This document shows, piece by piece, positions 28,501 to 43,500 of a stretch of 64,000 nt of DNA; within the stretch, counting starts at the first letter, position 1; the number at the start of each line of letters is the position of its first letter. The stretch covers positions 907,501 to 971,500 of the forward strand of contig JABMCL010000453.1 of NCBI GenBank assembly GCA_018857735.1, in the 5' to 3' direction. The translations under genes and the position numbers were made by a program. This stretch comes from Alviniconcha marisindica. Lineage: Eukaryota; Mollusca; Gastropoda; Provannidae. The notes under the pieces are model-generated. The model made no database searches, had not been told where the DNA came from, and saw only the letters and a program-made list of their open reading frames with translations.

Positions 28501-31500
28501 GTGGAAGGCTGGAAGAAAGCTACAGCATCACAACAGAGTGGAAGACTGGAAGAAAGCTACAGCATCACAAGAGTGGAAGACTGGAAGAAAGCTACAGCAT
28601 CACAACAGGGTGGAAGATTGGAAGAAAGCTACAGCATCACAAGAGTGGAAGACTGGAAGAAAGCTAAAGCATCACAACAGAGCGGAAGACTGGAAGAAAG
28701 CTACAGCATTACGAGAGTGGAAGACTGGAAGAAAGCTAAAGCATCACAAGAGTGGAAGACTGGAAGAAAGCTACAACATCACAACAGAGCGGAAGACTGG
28801 AAGAAAGCTACAACACAAGAGTGGAAGACTGGCAGAAAGCTAAAGCTTCACAACAGAGTGGAAGACTGGCAGAAAGCTACAGCATCACAACAGAGTGGAA
28901 GACTGGAAGACAGCTACAGCATCACAAGAGTGGAAGACTGGAAGAAAGCTACAGCATCACAACAGAGTGGAAGACTGGAAGAAAGCTACAGCATCACAAC
29001 AGGGTGGAAGATTGGAAGAAAGCTACAGCGTCACAAGAGTGGAAGACTGGAAGAAAGCTAAAGCATCACAACAGAGCGGAAGAAAGCTACAGCATCACAA
29101 CAGAGCGGAAGACTGGAAGAAAGCTAAAGCATCACAACAGAGCAGTAAAAGTAAATAAATTAGTGTTTTACACCCAGTCAACCAGTGCGGTTATATCAGG
29201 GCAAACAACAGAGCGGAAGACTGGAAGAAAGCGGTGTCGCAACAGAGTGGAAGACTAGAAGAAAGCTAAAGCACCACAACAGAGTGGAAGACTGGAACAA
29301 AGCTAAAGCATCACAAGAGCGAAAGACTGGAAGAAAGCTAAAGCATTACAACAGAGCGGAAGACCGGAAGAAAGCTAAAGCATCACAACAGAGCAAAACT
29401 GAAAAGTAAAAAAGGGAACTAGAAGTAAAATTTCAAAAACCAAAAATCAACCAGAGGGGCTAAAGTAAACATCACAACAGAGCGGAAGACTGGAAGAAAG
29501 CTAAAGCATCAAAAGAGTGAAAGACTGGAAGAAAGCTAAAGCATCACAACAGAGCGGAAGACTGGAAGAAAGCTAAAGCATCACAACAGAGCGGAAGACT
29601 GGAAGAAAGCTAAAGCATCACAACAGAGTGGAAGACTGGAAGAAAGCTAGCATCACAACAGAGTGGAAGACTGGAAGAAAGCTAAAGCATCAGAGCAAAA
29701 GACTGGAAGAAAGCTAAAGCATCACGAGCGAAAGACTGGAAGAAAGCTAAAGCATCAGCACAGAGTGGAAGACTGGAAGAAAGCTAAAGCATCACGAGCA
29801 AAAGACTGGAAGAAAGCTAAAGCATCACAAGAGCAGAAGACGGGAAGAAAGCTAAAGCATCACAAGAGCGGAAGACTGGAAGAAAGCTAAAGCATCACGA
29901 GCGAAAGACTGGAAGAAAGCTAAAGCATCAGGACAGAGTGGAAAACAGGAAGGTTCAAAACAAAACCTTCAAAATTAAATGGCAAACATTCACTGATGAC
30001 CAGACATCAATTATCAACTACAATCAAATCAGACAAATTACAATCATCTGAACACAAATCAGACTCAAATCACTGTCCCGTTAACACAATGCCACCTGGT
30101 GGTCAGATGGAAAGCTTGTGAGGAAAGAGGCGGGGCTTAGAGGTCAGCATGGAACCCTCTGTTCCACTGTTAGCAGGTTTACTCCACACAGACTGTGGTT
30201 CAGTCTCCAAGTTTCTGTCAGCAACATACCGATTTCTCTGCGTCCAGGCCGGAGGAGATGAAGCCAATCCTGCGTCGCCTCCACCTGGGTAGATTGCTGT
30301 CATCGGTCTCACCATCGCTCACTTCACTGCTGACGTTTTGTTGCTCTCCCGCTGTTTTTAGTGACTGAAGTGCACCTTTTAATGGGCTTGGAAGAGGACT
30401 TCCACTTGATTCTATGGCAGCGTCATCTAAACTGGAGAGTGGGTTTCTCTTTGACCTCTCTTGAGCTGCATCTCTCTGTGCGGACATGCTCTTCTGGTCA
30501 GACTTGTCTGCTGCCAAACACCCACCTGAGGATGAGAACTGTGACTCGGGAATTTTCTTCAAGCTTCCACAGGTGTCCATGTTGGATTCTTGAGAGTCCT
30601 TGATGTCGTCATACTTGCTAAGCTCAACATCAGCGACAACATGTGGGTACTTGGCATCATGTGGGTTCTCAACACCCTGTCGGGTCTGAACGTCATTGGG
30701 CTTGTTGACGACGAAGTTCAGTGACTGTCGAATCTTGATCGACGAACTGCTTCTAGTGGGACTGGGGGAACTCTGAGCGAAGAGAGAGCGAGGGCGAGTG
30801 TATGTTTCCTTGCGAGCCAGTGAGTGTTTGGTGGGTGGAGGAGGGGAGGGGGAGAGGGGACTGAGGAACAAATCGCTGCTGTCTTCATCACTGAGTTCCG
30901 TGTCTTTTCCGTCTTTGACCATCCTGACTGGAGTGTGTAACAAAGACTGGCTGTCAGCTGAAACAGCAGACAACATCAAGTCACATGGATGTGTAGATTT
31001 GTGTGTTTGTTCTTGTAACCGCAAACAAGTGTCTATTCAAATATGAATTTTGTTGTTATGTCTGTTGTTGTTTCGGTGTAATTTATTGACCTACATATTT
31101 TGTTGTTATGTCTGTAGTTGTTTTGGTGTAATTTATTGACATCTGATAGTATTTCAGACAAAGACATGTACACCTATAAACAAATCACACTAGTATACAT
31201 ACACCATTCACATTCTGAACTTAAGGAGACCAGTACAAAAGGAAATATGGCAGAACTGCAGCATGAGAGAGAGAAGGACAGAACGGAGAGACAGCGCTGA
31301 CGCTGACAAACTAAAGGACTGACACTAACCGTGACCTGCTGGCGGACTGTCGCACACACCATCAGCAACATCACCAGTGACAACACACACATCCGCATCC
31401 ATCACTTGCTGCTCTGGCTGCCTCCCAGGTTCCTCCTCTTCATCACTGGATATTGGGCATCGCCGGGATCTCCTAGCTTGCAACACCGGTCTCTCTCTGG

Positions 31501-34500
31501 GGACTGACTTGCCTCTCTGCTCACTTGAAGTGCAGCGACCACCTGATTATTTTTATTTAAAAACAAAAAGGCTGAATCAGGGTACGCATGTATTGTAACT
31601 GGTGCAACTGCATCCACATTTAGACAAAATTAGATTAATTATCACTGTTTTATACCTAGGCCATACTTCTACCATGATAATGCTTCAGCTTCCAGATCTA
31701 AGATGGTATGGCTACACATGCTGGGGATTTTTTATGTGCACATGGGGGCTGTATGAATACTGTGAGACAGTCTGCAGTGAAAGCTGACTCTTCAAGAAAA
31801 ATCCCTTGCTGCACGGTGGAGGTCAGCAGCACACTGGGCCCAGCACTAGCCCACCTCAGCTACAGCCCCACCCATCAAAGCAGACTGACTGCAGTCACCA
31901 CAGCCCCACCCCTCAAAGCTGACTGCAGTCACCACAGCCCCACCCCTCAAAGCTGTCTGCAGTCACCACAGCCCCACCCCTCAAAGCTGACTAACTGCAG
32001 TCACCACAGCCCCACCCCTCAAATCTGACTGCAGTCATCACAGCCCCACCCCTCAAAGCTGACTGACAGCAGTCACCGCAGCCCCACCCCTCAAAGCAAC
32101 TGACTGCAGTCACCACAGCCCCACCCCTCAAAGCAGACTGCAGTCACCACAGCCCCACCCCTCAAAGCAGACTGCAGTCACCACAGCCCCACCCCTCAAA
32201 TCTGACTGCAGTCACCACACCCCTGCCCCTCAAAAGCTGACTGACTGCAGTCACCACAGCCCCACCAATCAAAGCTGAATGCAGTCTACACAGCCCCACC
32301 CCTCAAAGCTGATTGACTGCAGTAATCACAGCCCCACTCCTCAAAGCTGAATGCAGTCAACACAGCCCCACCCCTCACAGCTGAATACAGTCTACACAGC
32401 CCCACCCCTCAAAGCTGATTGACTGCAGTAATCACAACCCCTCCCCTCAAAGCTGACTGACTGCAGTAATCACAGCCCCACCCCTCACAGCTGAATGCCA
32501 TCTACACAGCCCCACCCCTCACAGCTGAATGCAGTCAACACAGCCCCACCCCTCACAGCTGAATGCAGTCAACACAGCCCCACCCCTCACAGCTGAATAC
32601 AGTCTACACAGCCCCACCCCTCACAGCTGAATAGTCTACACAGCCCCACCCCTCACAGCTGAATACAGTCTACACGGCCCCACCCCTCACAGCTGAATGC
32701 AGTCTACACAGCCCCACCCCTCACAGCTGAATGCAGTCTACACAGCCCCACCCCTCACAACTGAATACAGTCTACACAGCCCCACCCCTCACAGCTGAAT
32801 ACAGTCTACACAGCCCCACTCCTCACAGCTGAATACAGTCTACACGGCCCCACCCCTCAAAGCTGTCTGACTGCAGTAAGCACAGCCAGTATACAGCTCA
32901 GTGTATTCATTCTGTTTTTCCAGCAACCAAAGCCATTCATGCTCACAAAGTAATACCTGGCAATTCTTCCGCTTCATCATCAGAGCTGTGGCGAATGACT
33001 GGGCAAGGCTTGGCATCTTTTTTATTACGGCAGATTGGTGTGTTCACATCACGGCCGTCTCCAACACTGTCCGACTTGGAGGAAGACGGTCGGCCTTGTA
33101 GTCTGGCTTCCATTTCAGCAATCTCCTTCCGCAATCTCTCCAACTCCGTCTCCATTTTGCTGCGTTCCTGTTGATTCAGATTCAATGGACTGATGGCATG
33201 CTGCAGGTCTCAGTGCAAGCTTACACAATTCACACAAGACGCCCCCCCCCCCCTCTTTTTCTCTTGGTAAACATTGCATTTGCACAAATGCCAAGCGTTA
33301 ACCATGGCATATCAAAAGTCATGTACCAACGCAAAACTCGCGACACCTCCTTAGTGATAGTATTACAATATTCTTTCCTTCAAAACTGTTTTTCAATTTT
33401 TGTGTGAATATTTATCAGTAAGCAGGCCACAAGACCAAGCTGTACACACACCAAACTGTGGCATATGTGATTGCTCTTTTATACACACACGCACACATGT
33501 AAATACACATGCACACACACACACATGTATGCATGCACACATGCACACCCAAACCTCCACACACACCCACACAGAGGCCAGTAACAGACCTGTGTGGTAG
33601 GAACTTCACTCTGGGTGGACACAGCACTGGACGAAGTAAAGTTGAGCTGAAAGCTGGCCTCGCTGTCTCCACCCGAGTCTGCACAGTATGCAGTCACAAC
33701 ACAATAACTTCAAGGAGGAGTTATTAAGACACTGTATTATATGAATATATACCCACAGTGCTGACACAAAGACGTCAAGTTCACTCCATGGCTAGTCTGC
33801 ACAGTATGTATTATAAGTATATATATACTCTTGGTGCTGACACAAAGACATCAAGTTTACTCCATGACTAGTCTGCACAGTATGTATGAAGTCACAACAC
33901 AACAGGATGTTCCATATATACTGACAGTGCTGACACAAAGACGTAAAGTTGTCAGAACACAATAAGACTGATCTGATTAGAACTGGTCAAAACATGCTGC
34001 TGTGTTGTTCTGTCGGAGTTAACACCTCAACAATCTTTTTCTTAAGCTCAGCCTTTCCATCCTCAAGCACCTTCAACATATATGTACAAAACAAAAGGAG
34101 GAAACTTCAGCAATCATCATCATCACCCAAACTTACTGTGATCTGAATCACTGTCAGTGTCACTGTCGATGATGGCCCGCCTGTTCCTCTTCTTCATCAC
34201 CACTTCTTCCTCCTCCTCTTCCTGCTCCTCCTCCACCTCTTCCTCTGCCTCTTCCTCCTGCTCCTCCTCCACAGGCTGCTGGTCGCTGGCTGATGCCTGC
34301 CTCTGGCCCCGGGCTGCAGAGCGAAGCCCCATCTGCTTCACGCCATCCCTGTTGGCAGCAGCAACTTCAGCACAAAGGATCTCAGCTTCTTCCTTCCACC
34401 TCCACAACTAACTTCCCATCTTCAACCACTGCTTCTTTGAAATAAGCCTGATCCTCATTATCTTTGCCTTTTCTGTCATCATCAACGTTCTGCTCTGCTC

Positions 34501-37500
34501 CCGTGTCTGTGTGTTGTCGCGGGACAGACCGCTGCCCCTCTGCCATGTCCTTATCGTCATCCTCCTCCTCAAACCTGAGGTCAAAGTCGGGCGGTGGAAC
34601 CGTCGCATCCTCCGTGCCAGCTGCCTCAGAGGTCTGGGTAAGAAGGGGAGGTTGTTGCGACTGTGAGCTGTGTGAGGACTGGGTGATGAGGATGGGTCCT
34701 GCCTCATCACCGCCAGCCTCTCCCTCCCTGTCCAAACCCGCCGCCCGCTGACGCTTCTCTGTCCCCTGGTCTGCTTCAGCCTGCCGAGGGGAAGACGCTG
34801 TCTTCACTTTCCTGACGGGGCAGCCAGGATACAATTCTACGTCTTCCACTGTCTCAACATCCGTTGTAACAGCAGAGTTTTCCACTGTCACACCAGCATC
34901 ATCAATTTCCATTCGCTCTTCAGCTGCTGATCTCTCAGGCTCCATGTCAGTGGTGTTTCTGGGCTCTGGCAGATTGGCAGTGACCAGACTGTCTGTGGGC
35001 ATGTCCTCAGCTGAATGACTTTCAGCGTGTTCCACACCGGCATGTCTCCGCTCTGACAAAGTACCATCCATTCTGACAGAGAGTCTCCGCTGTCTTCCAT
35101 CCTGCTCCAGGTGAGACTCAGGTGTGTTGTGTGCCTGAAGTACAGCATGTCCTTCACCCTCTCTGCTAGTGACAACACCAGCTGATGCAGAACTGCTGAG
35201 ACGGGCAAGTCCACGGACAGTTTTCTTCCGTCGATACGTCGGGGAAACATTGGACACTGCGCAGCACTGATCCTCGTTGTCACTGGCTCTGTCATTCTCT
35301 CCTTCAGGCCTGTCCGTTGCAGGGTGGGCATGGTGAGGGTGTGCTTTGTCAAGGCCTTGCTCCTCCGTCTCCTTCTGCAGACATGTGTCTCCATCCCGTG
35401 TAGGCCCAGAGGAGAAAGGCTGGCACTCCATGACACTGCTTTGTCCGCCATCACTACATCCACTCCTTACTTCCACCACCCTTTTACCCTGGCTTTCTGA
35501 GACATCGCCACCAGACCCTCCTTCAAACTTTTCACACAAGTTCCTTTGCCGCCCTCCGTGCCTCCGCCTCTTTGCTGACAGCGGGGCCTTCGCTCTGAGT
35601 GGACTGCCGTCCAGAGAGAAACACTTGCGCTTGGTTCGTCGGACGATCAAAACTGCATCGTCATCGTCGGTGTCCGAAAGGAGGGAGACCGGGCAAGGTG
35701 GTGCGCTGCTGACGACTTTGCCTGATAAAGTGGACGGGGACTCCAGCAGGCGGTGGCCCGGAGTTTGCACAGGACCGCCGGGACTCTTCGCAAGCTTTGC
35801 CTTGCTGCCGCCGTCCTGTCCACGCCGCCCCCTCTTCCTGTCGCCTGAGGGAGGACCAGAGGACAGTCGTGGGTCTTGCTTTGGCACCCCTTGGCTCCTC
35901 TCGTCCACCGCAAGTCGTGATCCGTTGTCGTCACCTGGCTGTTCTGACTGCTGGAGACTGCGTCTTGGAGACATCAGAGTCATGCCTGGAGAGCTCTCTG
36001 GAGAAGTAGGAAACGTGGCAGCAGCCAGTCTTTGTTTACAGCTGAAGGTGTCAACAGCCTGAGACTCTGGCATTAGCTGCTCATCATCCACACTTTGCTC
36101 TGGACCAATCTCTGCTGACAGTGACTCCATGACAACTTGTTGAGAGAGGAGAGGAATGCCTTGATGCTCTTCCCCGTGCACGCACTGTGCATCTTGGACC
36201 AACAGTCTTGCCTCCCTCTCCCGCCCTTCCTCTGAATGGTCTTCTTCTCCTCCACCAGTGTCACTGTGTCCGTTGTGTGCTTCACAGCGCCCTCCTGTTT
36301 GACGACAGTCCTCTTTTCTTTCCTCAGGTGACGCTGACATCTCGTCTGCAGCTGAACCCGGGTCATCCACCATGGCCCACTCCTTTGCCTTGGTCTGCAG
36401 GTCAGTAGACAAAAGACTGAACCTTGAAGCTTGGCTCTCTCCAGCTGCCGACTGCACCACCTTTGTTGCTGGACCGGTCAGTGGGCCTGGGTCTGCCGGG
36501 ACAGCCACAGACTGCAGAAGACTCTGGCTAACTGTCCCACTGGATGAGCTGGTACCAACTGGCTGCAGAGGTGTTTGGCTGGGTGTAACAGTGGCTGAAT
36601 CAGCAATAACGGACTGCAGAACAGACTGGCTGGGTGTAACAGTGGCTGAATCAGTAACACCCAGCTGCAGAGGAGTTTGGCTGGGTGTAACAGTGGCTGA
36701 ATCAGCAATAACTGACTGCAGAACAGGCTGGCTGGGTGTAACAGTGGCTGAATCACTGGTAACTGATTGCAGAACAGACTGGCTGGGTGTAACTGTGGCT
36801 GAATCACTGGTAACTGGCTGCAGAAGAACCTGGCTGGGAGTTACAGTGGCTGAATCACTAACGCCCAGTTGCAGAACAGACTGGCTGGGTGAAGCAATGG
36901 CAGAACCTTCCTTGCTTGTTGCAACAGCGTCTTTCCTTGCCTGCGAGTCTTCAGATGCTCTATCATTGTGAACAGGTTCTTCGCCAGCCACACGTCTGGC
37001 TTTGCCGTGCAGTTGTACAACGGCCCTGGGAGGAGTGAGTAGCAGGCTGTCCTGGGTGGTGTCCCCTGAAGCCGGCCTCTTCGGTCCACAGTGCGTCTGC
37101 AGGGCTGGTGGACAGAGAAAGGGCAAACGCTGATGGAGCAAACAGCAACAGAAATGCTTCTCATGATAAACTATGAACAGCAAGACCACAGCTGGGTAAT
37201 TAAAGGACAAAATCAAGTGCTTACAAGTGGTGTTTCCTTGAAGCGCTGTTAGAACGTAGTGACACTGCTTAATGATTATGAAATGCATTAACATACATTA
37301 CCGGTCTTACCCACCCACCCCATTTTTTTTTAAGGCTGTAATTTGCCAAGGAGCATTATAATGAGATTCACTTGTTCCTCCATGCTGTATTCAACTGCTC
37401 CACCATGCAGTATAGTATTATACACAGTACGGATGTACACACACTCAGCTTCTTGTATTACACTCACTGATATCTGGTGCTTCAAATTCATGTGCTGCGG

Positions 37501-40500
37501 GCATGATGTCTAGATCCTCTGTTGATGAACTATATTCACTGCTGTCTGCATCTCCATCAGGATGACCTGAGAAAGCAGTCAATGTTTCCTCTCAATTATC
37601 ACATAAGCATAGAATTATATGCAGCTGTGCCTCAAAATCACCATGGGGATTGGAGGGGAAGAAATAGAGACAGACAGGGAGAAACAAAACAGAAAAACAG
37701 AGGGTGGGGGGGTGGGAGGGCAGAAAATACACAGGAGGAAGGGGCAGAATATACAGGCTCAGGCAAGATGGGGAGGAGCAGAGAAATACAGCTGAAATGG
37801 GGGAGGTGAGAGAGAAATACAGGCGAAATGGGAGGTGGGGGCAGCGAACTAAAACAGAAATGGCAGGGGGGAGGGAGGGGGCAGAGAAATAGAGACAGGC
37901 AGGATAAACAAGGGGGTGTGGGGGGGGGGGAATTGAGACAGACAGGTAGACAGCAGAGAATTGAGACAGGGTAGAAACAGAAGGGACACACAGAGGTGGT
38001 GACATAATCCTGAGTATATTAAGCCTGCATTTGATTTGCTCTTGGACATCATTAACCTGTTAGACTTTTGTATTTCTTGAGCAGGTGTCTGACATTTCAC
38101 TGTTGTATTTCAGCAGGGCATAGCCTACAGTTCATTGGGCAATCAAAAGAAATGTGAGGCATTCAACCAACAGTGACAGCATCTGACCCAAAGGATGAGA
38201 CCACTCTGTAAAGCCTGTCAGCTGCACACAACAAAAACTCAATGAAAGTTCCCAGTTTCCTAATGTCACCCTGACCCAAGTATTTTACACTCACACTGAT
38301 TGTTGCTTAGCAACCTGTGCTGCTTACCACTATACCAGCTGCATCAGTACAAACAGTGCAAGATTTACTGCAACCAACCATTCCCAAAGAGTGATGCGAG
38401 GTCACCAAGATCAAAACTGAGGCTTTGAAGTGTAGGCTAAAGTGCAGACAACAAAACCTCTACACACTCTTGCCATTTTTGCACACCCCAGCCTCACTTT
38501 CAATCTCATGACCTGCCGTGACCTAGCTCATTAGAAACCATGCACGGCTGCAGACACTCACCATCATCATCCAAAGTGGGCCCAACCACTTCCTTCTCCA
38601 CACGCGCATCTTCAGCTTCACTGTCAGCCTTGTTGCTGCTATCCGCCTTGTTGCCACTGCCACCACCATCATCCAAAGTGGGCCCAACCATCTCCACATC
38701 CGCATCTTCACGGTCTGCATTGTTGCCACTGTCTGCCTTGTTGCGCTGTCTGAATTGTTGCCAGTGTCATCATCCAAACAGGGCCCTACCATTTCCATCT
38801 CCTCACCACCATCTTCACTGCCTGCCTTGTTGTCATTGTCTGCTGCTGCCACCAGCTTTACACCAACATTTGCAGCAGTTACTGCCGTTTCTTCATCATC
38901 TGCTTCCCTGCGCCAGTCAGACTGCCGGCGCCCAGCGGCCTTCTCCTCCAACCCCAAGGGAGAGTCGCCTGCCCTGGAACTGCCATCAGTTTCCCGCTGC
39001 TGGCTTCTGGTTCTGAGGCCAACTTTCTGCCTCCGCCCATCTCTGGAAGCTGCGTGGCCCATCTGAGGAGATCTGCCGAAGCCAGATGCAGACTCTGCTG
39101 TTTCCGGGACGCAGGTCAGAACGCAGCAGCTGCCATCTTCAGCCACTTTCTCTTGTGACGCAGATTTCATCGGCAGGCTCCCTGGGGAGGTGCCTGTGCC
39201 TCCAGAACACATTTCTTCTGTGAAGGTGGAGGGGACTGCAGTCACAGAGGGAGAACTAGCCGCCGAGCCACCCCTCTGTCTTCGGAGACGACCCAATGCA
39301 CCCTTGGAAAGTTCAGTTTGCTGCCGGCATGGACTGGGGCTTGCATTTCCATCCCTGTTTTCCGCTAAAGGGTTTTCCTTGTTGGACAGTGCGGGTGGCA
39401 GTGTGGGGTCAGGACTGAGACCAGTGGCTGAACCTTCAGGGCTTTGTGTTTGTTTCACGGCTGCTACCACTCCATGAGGCACAGCCGTGATGCCAATACC
39501 CATGGCTGCACTGGAATCCCTCCTGCTCGCTCTTCTGCTGACTTTTCTCCCTGGGGTCCCATCTTCCGCCCACATGGTGCCACATTCCGGCTCAGCGCTG
39601 TCACACTCTGCAATGCCATCTGCACGGCCAGCAAGGCCTCGCGGTGTTGATCTGCTTTGTCTGGCTGTCTGTAATTTTGGGGTGCTGAACTTTGGCAATG
39701 TCGCTCCCACCATTGGTGATGGGAGAACGATGTCACCAGAGGCCGGGGAGTGGGTGGGGGGGAGTTGTGACTCGGCTGCTGCTGCTGGTTGTCTGCTCCT
39801 GCATGTGGGTGTGCCGACAAGGGAGGTAGGCACGACAGAATCGAGGGGTTGTTGCCTAAGTCCTCGATGGGTGGGTGAATGCTTGTCTTGTGATGCTCCG
39901 GTAGGCATTGCCTCCACCATGCCCAGCAGTTGCTCATTTCCGTGACTGAGAGTCGAGTCCTTTTGCTTGTCAGCTGCTGTGACATCTCCCTTTGGGTGAC
40001 TGGACACAGGGGCTTCCCTCCCAGACAGAACATTAAATCTCTTCTTCTGTTGTCCAGTCAAAAGTCTTGCTTGTCCCTCATCAGATATGGGGCCCACAAG
40101 ACAGACACTATCATTGCTGTCCTCGTCTGCCACCAGCACCATGGCTCCTTCATCATCGGTGATCATGGAGGCATCCTCCTCTGGCTTCTCATCGCCCAGG
40201 CCACCCCCATGTCTGCTGTCCCCACCATGGCTTTCAAGGCTGGCATAAGCTTCCTGTGTACTGAAGAGCAGCTCATGTTCCTCTGCCTGACCAATCCACG
40301 ACGCCAGCTCTCGCACCTGTACTTCTCCCCCTTTCTGCACTGCAGGGTTACCTCCCTGCCCGCTGCTCTTTGCTCCAGTTTCCTTGCACTGAGCAGCAGC
40401 ATCACCTTGAACATCAGCACCTTTCTTCTTTGGCATCTTGTTCTGTGACCGACGTCCAGATCTAGCATTGGGCTTTGGGACAGACTCAACTGATGAGCAT

Positions 40501-43500
40501 GCTGCTGCTTCATTTGCAGTAACAAATAACATCTCTGAGAATGGCCCGACTGTCAGCATGTCAGACTGCTGTGCCAAATCAGAAACTGCATAGGCATTGC
40601 TGGCATCTTTCTGGCCATCCCTGCCCTCTTCAGTGAAGCAGCTTCCATCAGGTCTCCCGTCTGTGGTTACTTCAGAGAACCTGACTCTTTTCCTCTCCTC
40701 TTTGTCCAAGGTGAATGGCCCGACACTCAGTGGTTTGCCTTTCTTCTCTTTCCACCCGGAGCGCCCTCTCTTTTTCCGTTTGTCCACGGGGGTGGTGCCT
40801 ACGACAAACACATATGGGTCGGCTGTTGGTGAGTTGTCCTGGCAAAGGTCCCAGGGTGAGTGAAGGTCTTCACCTGCTGCAGCCTCTCTCCTCTTAAAAA
40901 TTCTCTTCTTTCGAATGGGTGGGGTGAGCAGGGGCTCTTCACAGGGCTCGGGCATGCTGTTGCCAAGCTTGGCAATGTCTTCATCCCGCAAAACACCGCT
41001 GTTCTCTCCATGGAGGCCCCTTAGCCCACTGCTGACACCAGTCTTAACAACAGCTTCCTCCGCATCTCCGTCTCTCTGTGCTTCAGCTGCCCCCTGTCTC
41101 TCACCATCTGACTGCTCCTGTCCACCAGGTTGCTCATGCTCTGGATGCTGATCATTCACCATACGATTTGTCATCTCTTCATTTGTTATTTGTTTCTTTG
41201 CCATATGCTCATCTGCTATCTGCTCATTTGCTGCCTGTTCATCTGCCATCTGCTCATTTGCTGAGTTCTGGTTTACCGGCAGAGTAGCCATCCAGTCAAC
41301 AACTTTTGTGTCAAAGGAGCTCTTGGTTCTGGAACGTCTCCCGTATGTCCTGGTCAGCACTGGTCGTGGCTGCAGGAACTGCTGGGTGGATGAAACGCTC
41401 ATGTCGCTGGAGTTGTCCGAGCCGTTGGCTAGACCGGACCTGGGCTGCTCCCTCTTGCTCCTCTTCTGCGACCGAGCACCGACCCCTTCCACCAGGTTCT
41501 CCTTGTCAGTCTGCTTCACGTCCCGTTCCTTCCTGCTCACCTGACCAACCTTGGCACTGTTTCCGTCCTCATTTCTTCGACTGGGTTCAGCGTCACCATC
41601 CCCTTGCTCTCCAGAAACCAGGACCTCCGTCGCATGGCTAGCACCGGCTGTGGAGGGTTTGGGAGCTGCCCTGCCCCGCTGACCTAATCCTGTGGTCTTT
41701 GAGGCATTTCCCCCAGCTTTCTCCCTTGATGCTGACCTCGGCTTAACAGGTGGGGCTTCCTGGGCAGGCCGACCAGACCCCTGGCCATCAAAGCCACAAG
41801 ACCCTTCATCCAGGTACCGCAGAAGACCCTCAGTGAGCCCGTCCTTGCCGGCCACTGCTGAAGCTGACCCTGACCTCGACCTTGACCTGTCCCTGCAGTG
41901 TGCCTGATTCACCCTGCCGGGTCTGGCAGTGGACGCCCTGTTGGTGGTGGGTGTTGCTGCAGGGTTGTCTGCTGCCAAAGGTGGGTCACCCTGACAGCTG
42001 GTGCTGGGGAAAAGAAGGAAAAGGTGAAGATGCTGAGCTATTGTGTTCAGCTATGGATGACTGCAAGTACCTGGATGTCAGTAGACTTCTGATGTTTTTA
42101 GAAAAACCCTTTGACAATAGCATTAGCTAATGCAAGTGTCAAAAAGTCACAAGACACACCAAAGGTAAGGTCTGTTGGCAGGTCTACAACTGTATCTGTG
42201 GTCTGCAGGCAGGTCTACAATAGCATCTGTAGCAAAGTTACACAAAGGCAGGGTCTGCAGGCAGGTCTACTATAGTATCTGTGGCAAAGTCACACAAAGG
42301 CAGGTCTACAATAGTATCTGTGGCAAAGTCACACAAAGACAGGGTCTGCAAGCAGGTCTACAATAGTATCTGTGGCAAAGTCACACAAAGGCAGTGTCTG
42401 CAGACAGGTCTAGGGACAAGCGCCCTCTGCAGTCACAGTAGGTGTCAGCAAAACCCACCAGCAGTCAGTCAGCCAAACTCACCAGCAGTCAGTCAGCCAA
42501 ACTCACCAGCAGTCAGTCAGCCAAATTCACCAGCACAGTCAGCCAAACTCACCAGCACAGTCAATTAGCCAAAACCAGCACAGTCAGTTAGCCAAACTCA
42601 TCAGCACAATTAGCCACTCACCAGCACAGTCAATTAGCCAAACTCACCAGCACAGTCAATCAGCCAAACTCATCAACACAGTCAATTAGCCAAACTCACC
42701 AGCACAATCAGCCACTCACCAGCAGTCAATTAGCCAAACTCACCAGCACAGTCAATTAGCCAAACCCATCAGCACAGTCAGCCAGCCAAACTCATCAGCA
42801 CAGTCAATTAGCCACTCACCAGCACAGTCAATTAGCCAAACACCAGCACAGTCAGTCAGCCAAACCCACCAGCACAGTCAGTCAGCCAAACTTACCAGCA
42901 CAGTCAGTCAGCCAAACTCACCAGCACAGTCAATCAGCCAAACTTACCAGCACAGTCAGTCAGCCAAACTTACCAGCACAGTCAGTCAGCCAAACTCATC
43001 AGCACAGTCAATCAGCCAAACCCACCAGCAGTCAGTCAGCCAAACTCATCAGCACAGTCAATTAGCCAAACCCACCAGCAGTCAGTCAGCCAAACTCATT
43101 AGCACAGTCAATCAGCCAAACTCACCAGCACAGTCAGTCAGCCAAACTCACCAGCACAGTCAGCCAGCCAAACTCACCAGCACAGTCAATCAGCCAAACT
43201 CACCAGCACAGTCAATCAGCCAAACTCATCAGCTCAGTCAATTAGCCAAACTCACCAGCAGTCAATCAGCCACTCACCAGCACAGTCAATTAGCCAAACT
43301 CACCAGCACAATCAATTAGCCAAACCCACCAGCACAGTCAGTTAGCCAAACTCATCAGCAGTCAATTAGCCCCTCACCAGCACAGTCAATTAGTCAAACT
43401 CACCAGCACAGTCAATCAGCCAAACTCACCAGCACAGTCAATCAGCCAAACTCATCAGCTCAGTCAATTAGCCAAACTCACCAGCAGTCAATCAGCCCCT

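Noticed and set aside
28339..29258. Frames of 168-240 codons with EDWKKATAS repeats
   Set aside because: Minisatellite in BRCA1 intron 13; no splice phase joins it to the flanking exons.
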